DNA from: Antedon mediterranea
Taxonomy: Eukaryota; Echinodermata; Crinoidea; Comatulida; Antedonidae
Direction of reading: 5' to 3'
Length of the DNA: 64,000 nt
Assembly (NCBI RefSeq): GCF_964355755.1
Contig: NC_092680.1
Coordinates: 14,301,001-14,365,000, forward strand
The number at the start of each line of letters is the position of its first letter. Position 1 is the stretch's first letter. This document shows, piece by piece, positions 25,401 through 40,400 of the stretch. A program made the position numbers and the translations under genes. A model generated the notes under the pieces. The model was not told the DNA's origin and searched no databases. It saw only the letters and a program-made list of their open reading frames with translations.

Positions 25401-28400
25401 GATATGAATAGTCTAGAGTAGTAGTACTCTCTATCTGGTACGACTAGGCCTAGTAGTAGAGCAATAGGCGCGTGTGCAATGAGCGGGAGGGATTTGAGGC
25501 CGGCAACAAAGGTGAACGATCCAAACTTATTTTCATTGCGGTCCAAGCGTCAATATCTAGACTGTATCAAGTTACAAGGGCCAAAGCGTGTAGTTACGCA
25601 CTACCCTGGCGGTGTCCCTTTGTACGAATTAATTAAAGTTACAATTCTATATTTAGTAGTTGGCCCAGCTTACGCCGCCGCGGGCGTCGATATCTGAGTC
25701 ATCCTACATCCAGGGACCAATACGTAGTTACAACAAAGCGATATCTTCCCTATTTGTAAGAATCGGCAATTCATTCGGAAAGCGCAGCGTACTAAAATGT
25801 TCATTCAGAAGGCGAGCGCAGAAATGCATATTCATAATAATGCTCCCCTAAAATGGGATGAAATAGGACGCCCTCACTCGGATTTTCATAGAAAGTCTTT
25901 GGGAAAAATACTTTTGCCACCCCCTGAAGTTCGGAACTGTGAATAAGTGAGGTGTGCAAGACCCTTTACAGATGATCGAATCAGAGTGCGTTAGCGGATC
26001 TCGAGCACCATAAAATGCTTTTTTTTTTCTGGGCTTCGCCCAGTGTATTTGCTACCTGTGATCGCGTGTGCCCCCCCCCCCCCCGCAAAAATAATCCTGG
26101 ATCCGCCCCTGCATGCGTATTCAATTTTAGTAGATCAATATTGAAAACACTGCACAAATAAGTAATTTTATTTTCATTGGTGATCTTCTGTAGTAAATGG
26201 GCTATTTGCTGAATAAATACTTGGCTTCCTGGAACTATATTTTAATTTAAATATATTGGCGCAACATAATGGACCCTACAAATATGAACATTTTTATATA
26301 TTTAAAAAAAAACAAAATTCAAGAATAAACAAATGTTGGTTTTCCACAATTAAGACCATAAAATACTTAATACTGAATAAAAATAAAGATTTAAAGCCCC
26401 ATTCCCTATGTTTTTTAGATCTAATTTAAGATCACAAACTATATTTAATGTAAAAATAATACTATATGGTCCTATTGCGATAACTTTTTTCGTCTTTAAA
26501 CGGTTAAAAATGTGAAAAATAAGTCGATTCTAATAATTATAGCGGCCCGCTATAAATCCCAAAATGCATTGCGCGCGGATGGATATTTTTGTTTTTCACC
26601 TGTAATTTGCCCACTTTTCGATCAATCGTGAGGCCAAAACAAATGGAAGACTCCTAACTTTTCAGCGAAAATACCGGGTTTTCCCCAATTTGTATCAACG
26701 GAGTCTGGCAAAAATAGAAAGACAATTAATGCAGCAACTATACAACGTCAGGCTAGGTATATAGGTAGCGTACGATGTTCGTACGTTACCGATGTTTACC
26801 AGCTAGGCCTACAAAACTAAGCCTAGCTAGGCTAGGCCTAAGACCGTCCACGAGAGGTCGATCGCCGCGAGCTACTTAGGTAGTGCATTGTTTCTCACTT
26901 TTTATCATAATTTACCATAAAACGTACATTTAAGACAAGGAATGACATGGTTTAATGTTTTTAAAGTGATATATATGTATTATTTTCCAAAAAACGTCCA
27001 AAATTGCAGGGAAGGGGTCTTTAAAGTAAAGTTAAAGTTAGTTTTTTAAAATCTTTTTTGATAAAAAAAAATTACCTACTTTCTACCCCTATATTTTTGG
27101 GCCCATTTATGCCAACATAACCTTTCTTTTGGCCTTATTATGAACTTTATAGTTCATGTTTACTGACATCACAGTCATCTGCTTAGACACGATTCAAGCC
27201 TATGCAAATATACACAGGCATTTCCACTATTTTTGTTATCTTGTTTATTTTTAGGAGAGATGTATTAGAAAGTTTGTCTAGAATCGGATCATTTAAAAAG
27301 GACAATACAAAATCTGATTCTAAAAAAGTATGAGACTAGAATATAAATTTTACTGTTTATGACATAATTTGATTGATTTTTGAAAATATTTTTATCGAAG
27401 GCAGAATAAATGGTTATGCTGTATAGTTCTAGAATAAAAACTTTAAATTTTATGTAAGAAAAATGTATGTTTATCAATTTATCGTCATTGTATAATAATA
27501 TTTAAGTCTACCTTTCAAATTCAACAAACATTTATTTCATCAAATGCCATACAAATAATACATAGTATAAAATGAGGACCAGCCTAGAAGTAAATTTGTC
27601 TCAGTTGGCCCTTTAACATGGTTGCAAAAAATACAGGAGAGAGAGAGATAAGAAACATCAGTGATAATATAATATAAGGGCCTGTTTTTATTGAAAAATA
27701 AAAAAAAGTTTTCTTGGAAATCGGTTTTGGCAGTTATAAATAAAGATCGCGTTGCAGGTCAATTTTTACTCCAATAAAACCGGTTCCGTCTATGTGCGTT
27801 TGTTATGAATGACGTTATTATATACCACAATGCAGTTCATTAGGTAGAAGCGCGATTGGATCGAGGTCATGTTTTCTTTTTTTTTCGCATAGCGCGATTC
27901 CCAAGAATTGGATCCAGTTCGTCATAGAAGCGGCAGGCAATCCATTATTACCTGAAATTCTATTTTGTTCCTTGGTTAAAGTATACGTACGTCGCACCCT
28001 CCGATATTGTCAAGTTGAACTCGTCTTTCACACGCTTTACAATATTCTTATAAACATGTCAGTCTTTCTTCCGCCTCCCCCTCATCTTTTCTTCTTCCCA
28101 CATATTTATTACAAACCGCGTAATTGCATTGGTCCACATTTTTAGTTAAATAAAATACTCACTATCTAGAGAATAAAAATGACTAGGCCTACTGTATGTC
28201 ATATCGCGCGGTTTTGACTGCAAGTTGACCGCAATCGTCCCAGTGCAGCAGAGTTCAGTTTTTGGGGTCACATTTAAACTGCTAAAAATTGCTCTGGAAT
28301 TAATTGGATTTTTAGAAACCGTTTTTAAGATCGGTTCTTTTTTGTGGAGACCCTTTTCTGCTGGCAAGAAAAAACCATTCTTGAAAAGAACGGTATTCAA

Positions 28401-31400
28401 AACCGCTCAAAACTGCTCAATAGAAACTATGTAGTATGAACATTCCTTATAAATTGTGGTTCATGTGTTATCCCAGAGTGGGCTTATATACTCATGCCAG
28501 TATTTGTTAATATCATGATTTATAAACCAGACAATACTCAATAATGTCATTGAAGTAGTGGCTCAAATAGCACTTGTAGCACAATAGTGTATTGTATTAT
28601 TAGTAATGAAACAAATTAATAGACACCACAAAACATGATGCAATCATTATGAAAATGAAACTTTATGATTTGATTGGCTATATCAAATCTAAATATAGAT
28701 AGAACAATCTTATTACTTTATTATCCTACTGTATGTAATAAATTCAGATTAATAATAGTAATCAACAGATGGTATATTGTCATATGATTATTGACAAACA
28801 TTCTACAGCATATTGCACACGGTTGTTGTTCATTTGATTAGACAATTTTATTTTCCGAAAACTACTGCAAACCAACATTTCAACAATCAATAAAGATTTG
28901 TTAAAAAGATTCTTTGATGAAAATGAAGCTATTAAAAACACATTAAAAAACATTACAATGACAGTATTGTCTATTTATATGAAATTGAATATAGTAAAGT
29001 CATGTTTGGTTTTAATTTTCAATGTTTTGTCTTCGAGTGAGGCACTGTTTCTGGTGCCAAGTAAATACTGTATTTGATATTTGGTATTTTTTGAATACCG
29101 TATATACGGTATATTTTTGGCAGCGGAAACGGTGCTCATAACAAATACTGTAGCCACACTTCAAATTTTATAAAAATGTAATATAGTTACATATAGCCTA
29201 CATTATTACAAATGGAAGTGAACTAAAGTATAATCCACGACCACATGGCTTTTCTTTTACTTAAAAATGTTGCCTACCCTATCGACTCGCCACTCTAAAC
29301 GGTGATGCTGCCGTTTTTTTTCTAAGTTCCTGCTTTATAGTCTTAATGACGCCCTCTGGGAATTCCACATTTCATAGCCTTTTGAACCAGAGGTATTTTT
29401 AAAAATATTTAATAATACCGGTATAAGTCATAATTTAATAAATATTTGGTTTACGAACTTTTTATATAGACCATGACCATCTCTGCTGTTGCAAGATTAA
29501 TGTTGAGTGCAAAATTCACACCAATCAGAGGTTGTACCGCAGCGTGCATAGAGGACAAACTTGTTGTGTTTGCCTTTAATATTATAGATATTATTATATT
29601 TTATATTATAGTAGCAGAAACCTTATTAAAATAAAAACAAATTGTATCACGAATAAAATCAGAACTATTGACTTTACGGCCATTGATTTGTTATACATTA
29701 TCCCTTTACCTTAAAATATATGTAGGCTAAAAAATTAAGCAATAGTTGATATGAAACTTTAGACTTTACTTTTGACTGCTGAGACTTTACGAAAATAAAA
29801 GACGCTAAAGAAAAATTTTGCTGTGTGAATTAGATGTGCGCGCAACACAAAACGAAAGTATAAAATATAATTATTATTCTGTTCAAAGGATAGGTGTAAT
29901 TAATTAGTTGGTAGGCTGCCGAGACTAAACACTGTTATAATTTGGTGGCCCGGCATGGTATTGTTAGATCCGGTCATGGCGGTACACAACAGAGGAGGTT
30001 GCGTAGTTTATACATGAAACATGTCAAATTACTGTTATTTTTTGCCTTTTATTAGTGTATATCTTTAAAATTCAGGAAAGTGATATCAAGAAATAGTTAC
30101 TGTCATTTCAATTATTAATTTAGATAATTCTGACAGTATGTTTATTGATGTTGAACAATGAAGAAAATATGTAGTAATTTGAGAAATATATATAATATTT
30201 AAAATAAAAATATAAAAGAAATAATTTTTAAGAACACAAATATTTGCAAGGTATGTATGAGACTTTACTATAAATTTTATTGCTGTACTAACAAATTTCA
30301 ATTCAATTTTTGTTTTGTAGGTACCTGCTGGATTTACTTGTATAGAAACCACACCTACAGGTTTCCCAGCAGACCTCAGTCATGGCTGCATCGGCAGTCC
30401 GAACATTTATCTCTGCATCAAAAGAGGATTTGACAAACCTCCACTCACTGATATTGGGTAGGTTATGCAAACCTATAAATTACTCAAATTACAGTTGAAA
30501 GACTTGAAATTTATTTACACAATCACTACAACCCACACCTGGCAACCATACTATTTATGTGGTACAACTATCAAGATTTATCTTTCATAACCCCTAATGG
30601 TTTAGGCAGTTATTTCTACTACAAATTCTCACAGATTTTATATACAGAGAACGTATGTTTTTTTGTTATACACATTTTTGCTACAGCATTGAACGCATCC
30701 ATAAACATAGTTTAGTGCATCAAAATGACTAGACTGTTCCTATGTAAACTATTGCAGGTGTCTTTTATAGTTTTAGACCTTGTTATTTTGTCCCTTGTAA
30801 ATTTGGGTTCATATTTCTGTTGTGAAAAACATTTGGTATGAAAATTATCTTCCAATAAATAATTTAAATGTTTGATCTCACTTTTTCCATTTAGAATTTT
30901 ATATGAAGGAAAGGAACGTGTAATGAATGGATGTGAAATAATCAGCACGACACCTACTGGTCACCCAGCAAATGTAAACAATAGTCGTATAGGCGTCGGA
31001 GGCCAGCGTGCTTATATTACATATAGAAGGGCGCACACTACATCGCCACAAAATGCTCTAGCAGTATATGATATTTGTGTTATCCTTGCAAATAAGGTTT
31101 GTTTGTATTGTCATAGGAACTATTATATAACACCTATATAAATTCCTGTCATTTGATTGGACGAATGTGGGTCACATGGCGTGCAATAGTACGCACTATT
31201 CAACGATCGTTAAATAGTACTTTTTGAAACATTTTTGTGTACGAAAAAAAAACGTCTAGATGTTATATAAAACAAATAATGAATGTTTTGTATTCGTGTA
31301 ATGGTACAAATAATGGCACTTGGTGAATGATGAAAGGTTATATCAACTCGGCTTTGCCTCGTTGATATAACCTTTCATCATTCACCTCGTGCCATTATTT

Positions 31401-34400
31401 GTACCATTGCACTCATAAACATTCATTATTTGTATATTATTCACATAATCACACCATATGATATTCACATAATCACACCATATGATATTCACATAATCAC
31501 ACCATATGATATTCACATAATCACACCATATGATATTCACATAATCACACCATATGATATTCACATAATCATACCATATGATATTCACATAATCACACCA
31601 TATGATATTCACATAATCACACCATATGATATTCACATAATCACACCATATGATATTCACATAATCACACCATATGATATTCACATAATCATACCATATG
31701 ATATTCACATAATCATACCATATGATATTCACATAATCATACCATATGATATTCACATAATCATACCATATGATATTCACAAATCACACCATATGATATT
31801 CACATAATCGCACCATATGAATACAAAATACTGTATTACAACACATTTCTATTTGTATTAAAATTCATTGACATGATCTACAATTTACCAATGACTTTGA
31901 TACAATTTTTACTGTATTTTATCACTTCTTGATATTAATTGTGTTGTATTTTTTATATTACACCAAAAAAAATGAATTCCTCCCCGAATAAACGCCTCCT
32001 CCGAATTAACACCTCCTCCGAGTAAGTGCCCCCTAAAAACCCTCCTGAACAATAAATGCCCCTGACGGATTTGAATAAATATGGTAAAAAGATCAATGAA
32101 TTTTATATGTTTACATATTTTTATTAGCTACTTAATATTCTTTATTTGAATTTGGTACAAATAATATGTTTATTTTTCATTTATTTAGGGAGAATCACCC
32201 CCGCATGCATTTTGTAAAATTAACAAGAATTTAAACAAAGGTGCAGTGGTTGGATCAGATGTGTACATGTGCTACAAGAAATCGGCTATAAAAAGTGATT
32301 CAGTTACGTGTCAAGCAGGTAAAAATTGTGTCAACCTCTTTTTTTTAGTCGTTGTTAAATATTGGTTTATTGGTTTATAAAACATATAAGCGGTCTTAAA
32401 ATACAATTTACAAGTTATTACTTAGTTAAGTTGACAATTAGTAAATAAGAAACACTACAAACTACACATAAAGTTTCAATAATATATTTTATATACTTCT
32501 ATTTATATTATATAACATATCTGACTGTATTCTTGCAATTTGATTGGTTAATTACGCATCACATATCATTTGGAATTAGCCCCAGCCGAGTTGAAAATAG
32601 TCAATTTTTCAACTCATGACAGTCAATGTTTCAACTCGGGGAAATATTTTCACCATCCAACTATTAAACTTTCATTATTTGTAAATTATTCAATGATAAA
32701 AAATCTGCCATTAACTTGTTCTTTTCTAGAAACATTGAGTCGATATCCATTAGAAGACCATGAATCGTTCAACCTGCCAGATTCTGTGGCAAGGTTTTGC
32801 CTACCCATGGGGGCTGTGATTGAATGCTGGGCTAAGGATAGAATGCATCCATTACCAGTGTTCTCAACATTCATTCTTACTGATAGCTCTGGTGAAAAGG
32901 TATGGTTTAACGCTTATACAACAACTCATGCGAACACACAATAATGTATATTGTATAATCTGAATCCACAATTTATATGTCAACCCTTTTATCTGTATAC
33001 AATTGTTTACGTTAAACCAGTTATTAGATATGTATGTTTGCGACGTTTCAATTTGTTGAAAATGCCCTACAAAATAGGACGGATCGCTGCCTAATTTGCC
33101 TTACGTTGTTACTTGAATTCAAACTGATTTGATTTTCTGTAGACTGACTTAAGCGGCGTAAAAGATCATTTTCGACACGGTTGCATATGCTTATTCGGAT
33201 CCAACCTGTGGTTATACAATGTTATTTGTGTCGCTACGACATAGAGTTGGCTCTTAATGGAACCACAACAAAGGCTTGCTATTCTTCTCAATCCAAGTGG
33301 AAATTTCAGCAATTGATTGATTTTACCATTTCTTCCTTTAGATATATGGTGCTGCTGTTACATTTTATGAAAGTTATCCCGAAGAAAGCCTTACACCTCA
33401 ACAAGCAGTAGCCTTGAACATAAAGCAAAAGAAAGAAGATGGTTATAGTATCAATACAAATAAGGCTGTCTGTCTACTTTCTCGTTGGCCATTCTTTGAT
33501 CCATTTAAGAAGTTTCTTTCATTTTTATACCGTTTGTCAATATCAGGCCCTCATGAAATACCAATTGAAAGGTTAGTTTTAAATGTTTAGAGACAAGAAT
33601 GTATTAATCCATCTTCCTAATTTTCACCAAATTTTGTAACCAGGTCCAGTACTATATTGTCAAGAAAAAAATAATTGGAAGATCTCAAATGTTATAATAC
33701 ACCTCTAATCAGGAAATATCTGTATAATAACACAGCTGCTATAACTTTTATTCAAGTAATCCGCTGCTTCAATTTTGGATGCAAAATAGATCAGTTATAG
33801 ACGGCACACAATACAGGTTTATTTTTGATGATGATTCGCCTTGCATGACAGCAAATTCTTTACATGTTTACAAAAACCTGATCATTGTTATTATCACCAT
33901 TATATATATAAAATGGCAAGAGGTGAATGATGAAAGGTTATATTTCAACGAGGCGAATATAAAACATTCATTCTTTGTTTTATATAACATCTAAATAGAT
34001 TCCTATCATTTGAATCAGATTGAAAATGAAACAGTAACATTTGGTTTTTAATAATATATTAAATATTATATTTATATGGATTTTATAAACACACCTACTG
34101 TAGTGTTAATTATTTCAACAAACGACCAAATAATCCTAGGCCTAGCAAGACTATAGCACCTAGGCCTAGCCTAATACTAACAGGTCTAGCCTAATACTAA
34201 CAGGCCTAATACTAACAGGCCTAGCCAGGTTAGAAAGGCAGTGATACCATTACGAAACTTCGACAGACAACTGAAACTCATCTAGGCTAATTCTGTGTTT
34301 TCCAACGATTCCACGTCTTGTAGAGATGTTCCCATTATTTAATCAAAATTATACAAACAGCTAATTAAGCTAATTTAAATGCCTTTTTTGGTCCAAGTGA

Positions 34401-37400
34401 TTTACACAAATATCTTAATTTAATTTCTTTAATTACACAGATATATTGCACACTTTATTCATGAGGTTCCATTTCCAACACCACAGAGACCTAGGATTCT
34501 AGTTCCAGTAAGTTTTCTTCTTTTGTTTCAAATAATGTTTTTTTTGGCGTTTCAGATAAAAGTTTCACAGCGATAACTGGTTAAATGGTGTTCTAAACCT
34601 ACGTTATTTTCAGGTTGCCGTTTAACCGGTTACTGAAAACTTGTGCTGTTTCTGCTGTAATGAAATTGAGCTATTTTATGTCCATATATGTATACACTGA
34701 TCCACTAAAAAGTCTAATATTTGAATTTCTTGAAAATGAATATGTTTTCTGTATTACAGCTTGCACATGATCAAATGATACTGACGCAGCCTAGGATGAC
34801 AGCAATACCTCTGAGTGGGGCGTCCTTCTGTGCATTACTTCGAAACCTAGGCCCAGATAATTGTATGAATCTATTAGTGTATGTTTTATTAGAACATAAG
34901 ATGTTACTACATTCTCTGCGACCAGCCTTGCTCACTAGTGTTGCAGAAGCTGTATCAATGGTAATTAATAACATTATGGTTTTAATTAACTAATCATGTG
35001 TTTTAGTATAGTATGTTTCATTATTAATATCCTGTTGCAATTTGTATTGTTTACCCCCTGATGCTTATTGAAATAATTTACCGTCTTATATAAACATTTC
35101 CTTATTTAGTGCTTATGGAGTAAGTAATTCTATGTTTCATAACCATAATATCAACTATGTGCCCTATTAGCCTGTTTGGGTGTTCCTAATTTCTAATGCT
35201 TGGAAAAGCTTGTTTTACCCATATACTACATTTTATTGAAAAAATGTAACTTTTCTGGCAATATACCATTGGTTAAATAGGTCATTTTCAAGTAGTCATG
35301 TCGTAATTCACAGTAAAAAGTTAGTTAAATTTTTTTAACCATTGAAATTTTAAGATATGTATTTTAAAATTTTTTTCCCAGATGATATTTCCATTTCTAT
35401 GGCAGTGTCCTTATATTCCACTTTGCCCTTTGACCCTGTGTGGTGTTCTCAGTGCGCCACTTCCGTTCATCGTAGGTGTTGATTCTCGTTATTTTGACAA
35501 TTATGAAGCACCCTCTGACGTGACTTGTGTTGATATCGATACCAACAGTCTGCTGCAGTAAGTCAAATTTAAATATTTGTTTTGCCATGCATGATAATGT
35601 TAGTTAAAGACATACTCTCATTCTGATATACTCTCACTCTGATTCTCTTACTCTAGCTATTAAAAATAAAAAATGTATTACTTTAAATACAATCAAAGTA
35701 ACTTACTGCAAAAAAGCGGAAAGAATAAAAAGTTTGCAGTCAATTTAAGAATCTACAGTGTCTGTAAATCACTCAAGCTTCAAACTGTTACTGTTCATTT
35801 GTTAAGAATTATTACTTTGCAGTAGGTCCCTCCCTTTAGGACACCACAATTCAGGACGCATCTCTATTAAAGGGACACTTTGCAGTAGGTCCCTCCCTTT
35901 AGGACACCACAATTCAGGACGCATCTCTATTAAGGGGACACTTTGTAGTAGGTCCCTCCCTTTAGGACACCACAATTCAGGACGCATCTCTATTAAGGGG
36001 ACACTTTGTAGTAGGTCCCTCCCTTTAGGACACCACAATTCAGGACGCATCTCTATTAAGGGGACACTTTGCAGTAGGTCCCTTCCTTCAGGACACCACA
36101 ATTCAGGACGCATCTCTATTAAGGGGACACTTTGTAGTAGGTCCCTCCCTTTAGGACACCACAATTCAGGACGCATCTCTATTAAGGGGACACTTTGCAG
36201 TAGGTCCCTCCCTTTAGGACACCACAATTCAGGACGCATCTCTATTAAGGGGACACTTTGCAGTAGGTCCCTCCCTTTAGGACACCACAATTCAGGACGC
36301 ATCTCTATTAAGGGGACACTTTGTAGTAGGTCCCTCTCTTTAGGACACCACAATTCAGGACGCATCTCTATTAAGGGGACACTTTGTAGTAGGTCCCTCC
36401 CTTTAGGACACCACAATTCAGGACGCATCTCTATTAAGGGGACACTTTGTAGTAGGTCCCTCCCTTTAGGACACCACAATTCAGGACGCATCTCTATTAA
36501 GGGAACACTTTAATAAAGTTCACCAATAAACTAATGTAGTAACAGCTTAGCCTGTTGTCTGCAATCTGTATACATCCAATCAGATATAAACATACTCAAG
36601 TACTAATTTTTCATCTCCCGATATTTTGTATCTGCAGTTCTCCTAGTAAAACTTCCCCTGGTTTTGTATTTTTGTTTTGATTTGAAAAAAAATATCACGT
36701 AATGTATAACATTGATAATTTCTACTAATACTAGGGCCTGGCATACCTATGTTTACTATTATAGATGTCAATTTTTGTAATAAATTCAAATAATAACTTT
36801 ATTTTTCCAAGATGGGAGGTCTGTTACACATATTACAATGTCATTTTCAATGTTTCTTATTTTCTTTAAAAATGAATACATAGTACCTAAACTATCATTG
36901 TACTATATGCATCATACTTTCATTTCATTTTTAATTTATAAGTTTATATACTGTATAAACACAGTTATTTTTATCACAGGAGTGACGACCGAAAAGGACA
37001 AAATTGGAAAATGCTTCCAAAGGTTAGAAAACAAATTTTTATTTGTAATTAATTTGGACTTTTGTAACTCGCATCCTTTAATTCTTCTATTATTTTATCA
37101 AACATACTTAGCAAGAATAATTTTAACTTTATTTTATGTCATTTTTATTATATAATTTGTTATACTTTTTTTAAATAGAAGCTGGCAAGACGTTTACACA
37201 CAAGGTTGGAAACTTTGTACGTGGAGCTGTGTCAATCCAACGTGTGGGATGGCGTATCGGATGATCTGGCTGTTGAGATAGCACCCATTGACCTTGATTT
37301 TAGTCGCAAAAAGAAACAGGTAAGTCGCTAGATAATTTCTGTAAAACCTTAAGCTCTGTCTACACTATAAAAATAGTTTGACAAAACAGTGTGATGTGCC

Positions 37401-40400
37401 CAAACATGGTAGTGATATGATATCATCATCCATATATGGGCACATCACATTTTTTGTCACAAGTTTGATAGAGCTTTAGAGTCAGTCAGTGAACTTTAAC
37501 ATGTTGCAAAACCTGTGGAGCACTAAGTTCACCCAAGATCCTAAGGTTCAAATGAAAATTTATCATTCAATTTTTGCTCTCTATATCACAAAATATAGGA
37601 TAAAAAAAAAAGTACCAATAGCCAAGTAGTTAAAAAAAACAATATAATACAACTTTGGGATATCTCTATACATCTATAATGTAATGAAATAAACATAATT
37701 GATTCTACAGGCTCACATGGAATTATGCATCCAAGAGGCATTCCTTGTTTTCATGGCATCCATGCTGAAGGGGTATCAACAATATCTACTGCCAATCACA
37801 CAACAACCTAACATGAGGACCAAAGATGCCGCCTCTAGGTTTGATGGCCCAGGTAAATTAAAATCATCTTATGCAGTAAAACTAATTTAGCGTTAGGCTT
37901 AGGCCTATATAACTTATCTGGTAGGCGCGACCGAATCTACGCACAAAATGGAAACGAACGCCCAATAAGCACGGGTTTAATTCTTATTTTTAGCTGTTCG
38001 AAAATCATTTAAAATACAATTTATAATTATAATTATAAATTTAAATACTAGAATTTAAAAAAAATGTATACCTACGAAAAATAATATTTAATTAAAAGAA
38101 ACAATACTCACACAATATATATTTAAAAAATTTAAACTGGGTTAAAAAAAGTATGGTTCAAAAGTTATCATTTAAAGACACTTTTTGGGCCATATCTAAA
38201 AAAGTGTTTGAGGACCCCCCAAAAGATAGTCTTGTGCAACTCTGTGGTATCTATGGGTTTGGCAAAAAAAAGAACATAAACAAGAAATATTTCTTACAAA
38301 AAACGCTGCTCGCTTATTGAAAAATATTTTTTATTTTAAATGTTTTTGAATGTGTCATTTTATTGTCACATAATAGTTATTTTACCTGAAAAAAATGTAA
38401 TTTAAAGCAACAAATACTTAAATTGTCTGTCAGACAATGGTTTTTGGGTTTCTTTTCTTTTTTTTATATGTGAATAAATATTATTTTTTTGTTACAGAAG
38501 TGAATACTCAATTTCTGTCACTTTAGTTAATTTTATTGCTAAGGTCAAATCTGGGGGTCACTTCATCACCCTAGATATTTCAATTGTGAAGTATCCTATT
38601 ACAAACACAAACTTTAATGGACTGTTTCGATAATAATTCAATGAATATCTGACAGTGAATATACCAGAAATGCTTAGGGATTTGTAATTTTAGCATGACA
38701 TGTCCTAATAGACTCTTTCCCAGACGTTTTTTGGGTCTACTGTAGCAGCTGGAATCAATAAATTATAGTGGAGTTTCCATTTTCACAAAACTGTCTGTCC
38801 TTAGAACTATAACTGCTGCTTGCTTTAGCTTCTGATTGAGTATTCCTAATGGGACGTAGCGGGCTAGAGCAGCAGCGTGAAAAAATAAGAATAAAATTAT
38901 CTTATTATATTATTATCTAATTCTGCTATACTAAAAACTAAAGAGAGTACAGTTGACTCCGCCTAAGTCGAATTCGCTTAAGTCAAATGTTTATGAAAGT
39001 CTCAATTCTTTCCTATACATTACAGTGTAATTTTTATTTGTAAGTCGAATTTTTCTAAGTCGAAATTAGGTGGAGTTGACTGTATATATTATGAACTATA
39101 CACAAAATACAATATATCTATTACTCCATTTTGTCAATCGAAATGGGAAACAGAATTTAGAAATATGAACTTTAAGTGGAATGAAATATGGTTAGAAAAA
39201 GTATATAGCATGAAACATGTAACAAAAGTAGCACAATTTAATTTTAAACTGCTACATCGGATTCTGGCATGTAAACAACGAATGAAGATATGGAAAATAT
39301 CACACTGCCAAAATGAAATTGAGACAGACAAGCACATGCTTTTGAAATGTAAAAGTATCCAAAAAGTATGGACAAAATTCAATAACATGATTCTAAAATG
39401 CTATACACCTGAAGAAACCGTACATGATTGGCTAGACATTGTTATTGGAACAAAAAGTGAAAATGTCAATGAATTATTATCACTGTTTACTTTTTGTATT
39501 TATAAAACAAATTTTATTAAATCATTAGAAAAGCATTCAAAAATGAGATCAAAAGTCGTCTGGAACTTGTTCCGATATGAGCTAAAAAATCTTATACAGA
39601 ATCAATATGCTTGTAACATAAACAAGGCAAAAAAGAAGTGGGGTAACGTAAAAAGAAAATTATTAACTTGTATTTCTTAAAATTACATTTTATTTTAATT
39701 TTTATTTATATATATATATTTTATACAATTTCTATATATAACTACAATGTGTAATATGAAGAATGAAATAAAAGTGGGTTGGCCCCACAAAAGAGAAAAA
39801 AAAACTATACACAAAATACAGTATGATATGGAATATGCATCATTGCACACGGCTCTGTATCCCGGACAATGTTGCCAGGCTAATGTCAGTACCCCATTTT
39901 AAATGGGCGAATTTATATTTTGTAACAATATACCTTCGAGTAACACCTAATGGCCCCCAAAACATTATTTTGAAATGAAAGAATATCAAAAATCCATTTG
40001 AGGTTCAGTTTAATAAATGCAAATGAATATAGATAAAACATACAAATTGGCATCTGTTCTACTTGTTTATTGTACATTTGAGAATTCTCAAGCGGAGCTT
40101 AACTCATTAGTCTGGCGTTCACCTCCAGGCTTCAGATAGGGTTAGATTTAAGCCCAAGGAAGCAAGTGTGTATTGAACTACAGGATGAGAATTTAAGAAT
40201 TACTAAAAAAAACTCTTGTTTAACAAGAAGATCATCAAGTGATTCAATTATTACCAAGTTACAAACAAATATCAAAGACAAGCAAGTTGGAAACAAATAT
40301 AATTAAATTGTGGTATCCCAAACATATCGAGAAACAAAGACAGCTAGGAGGCCACCGTCAGGAGTGTACTGATCAATAACACTGGAGATATCCATGAACT

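Noticed and set aside
16131-31820. CRISPR-like arrays from regularly spaced repeats
   Set aside because: The repeats are head-to-tail tandem units with no unique spacers, in a eukaryotic genome.
35802-36491. 229-codon minus-strand ORF of 21-residue repeats
   Set aside because: It is produced by the 63-bp minisatellite in an intron. No start context or flanking coding sequence.
39165-39680. 171-codon ORF as a host gene
   Set aside because: It lies wholly inside an 18-bp target duplication with an A-rich tail and matches LINE C-terminal sequence.
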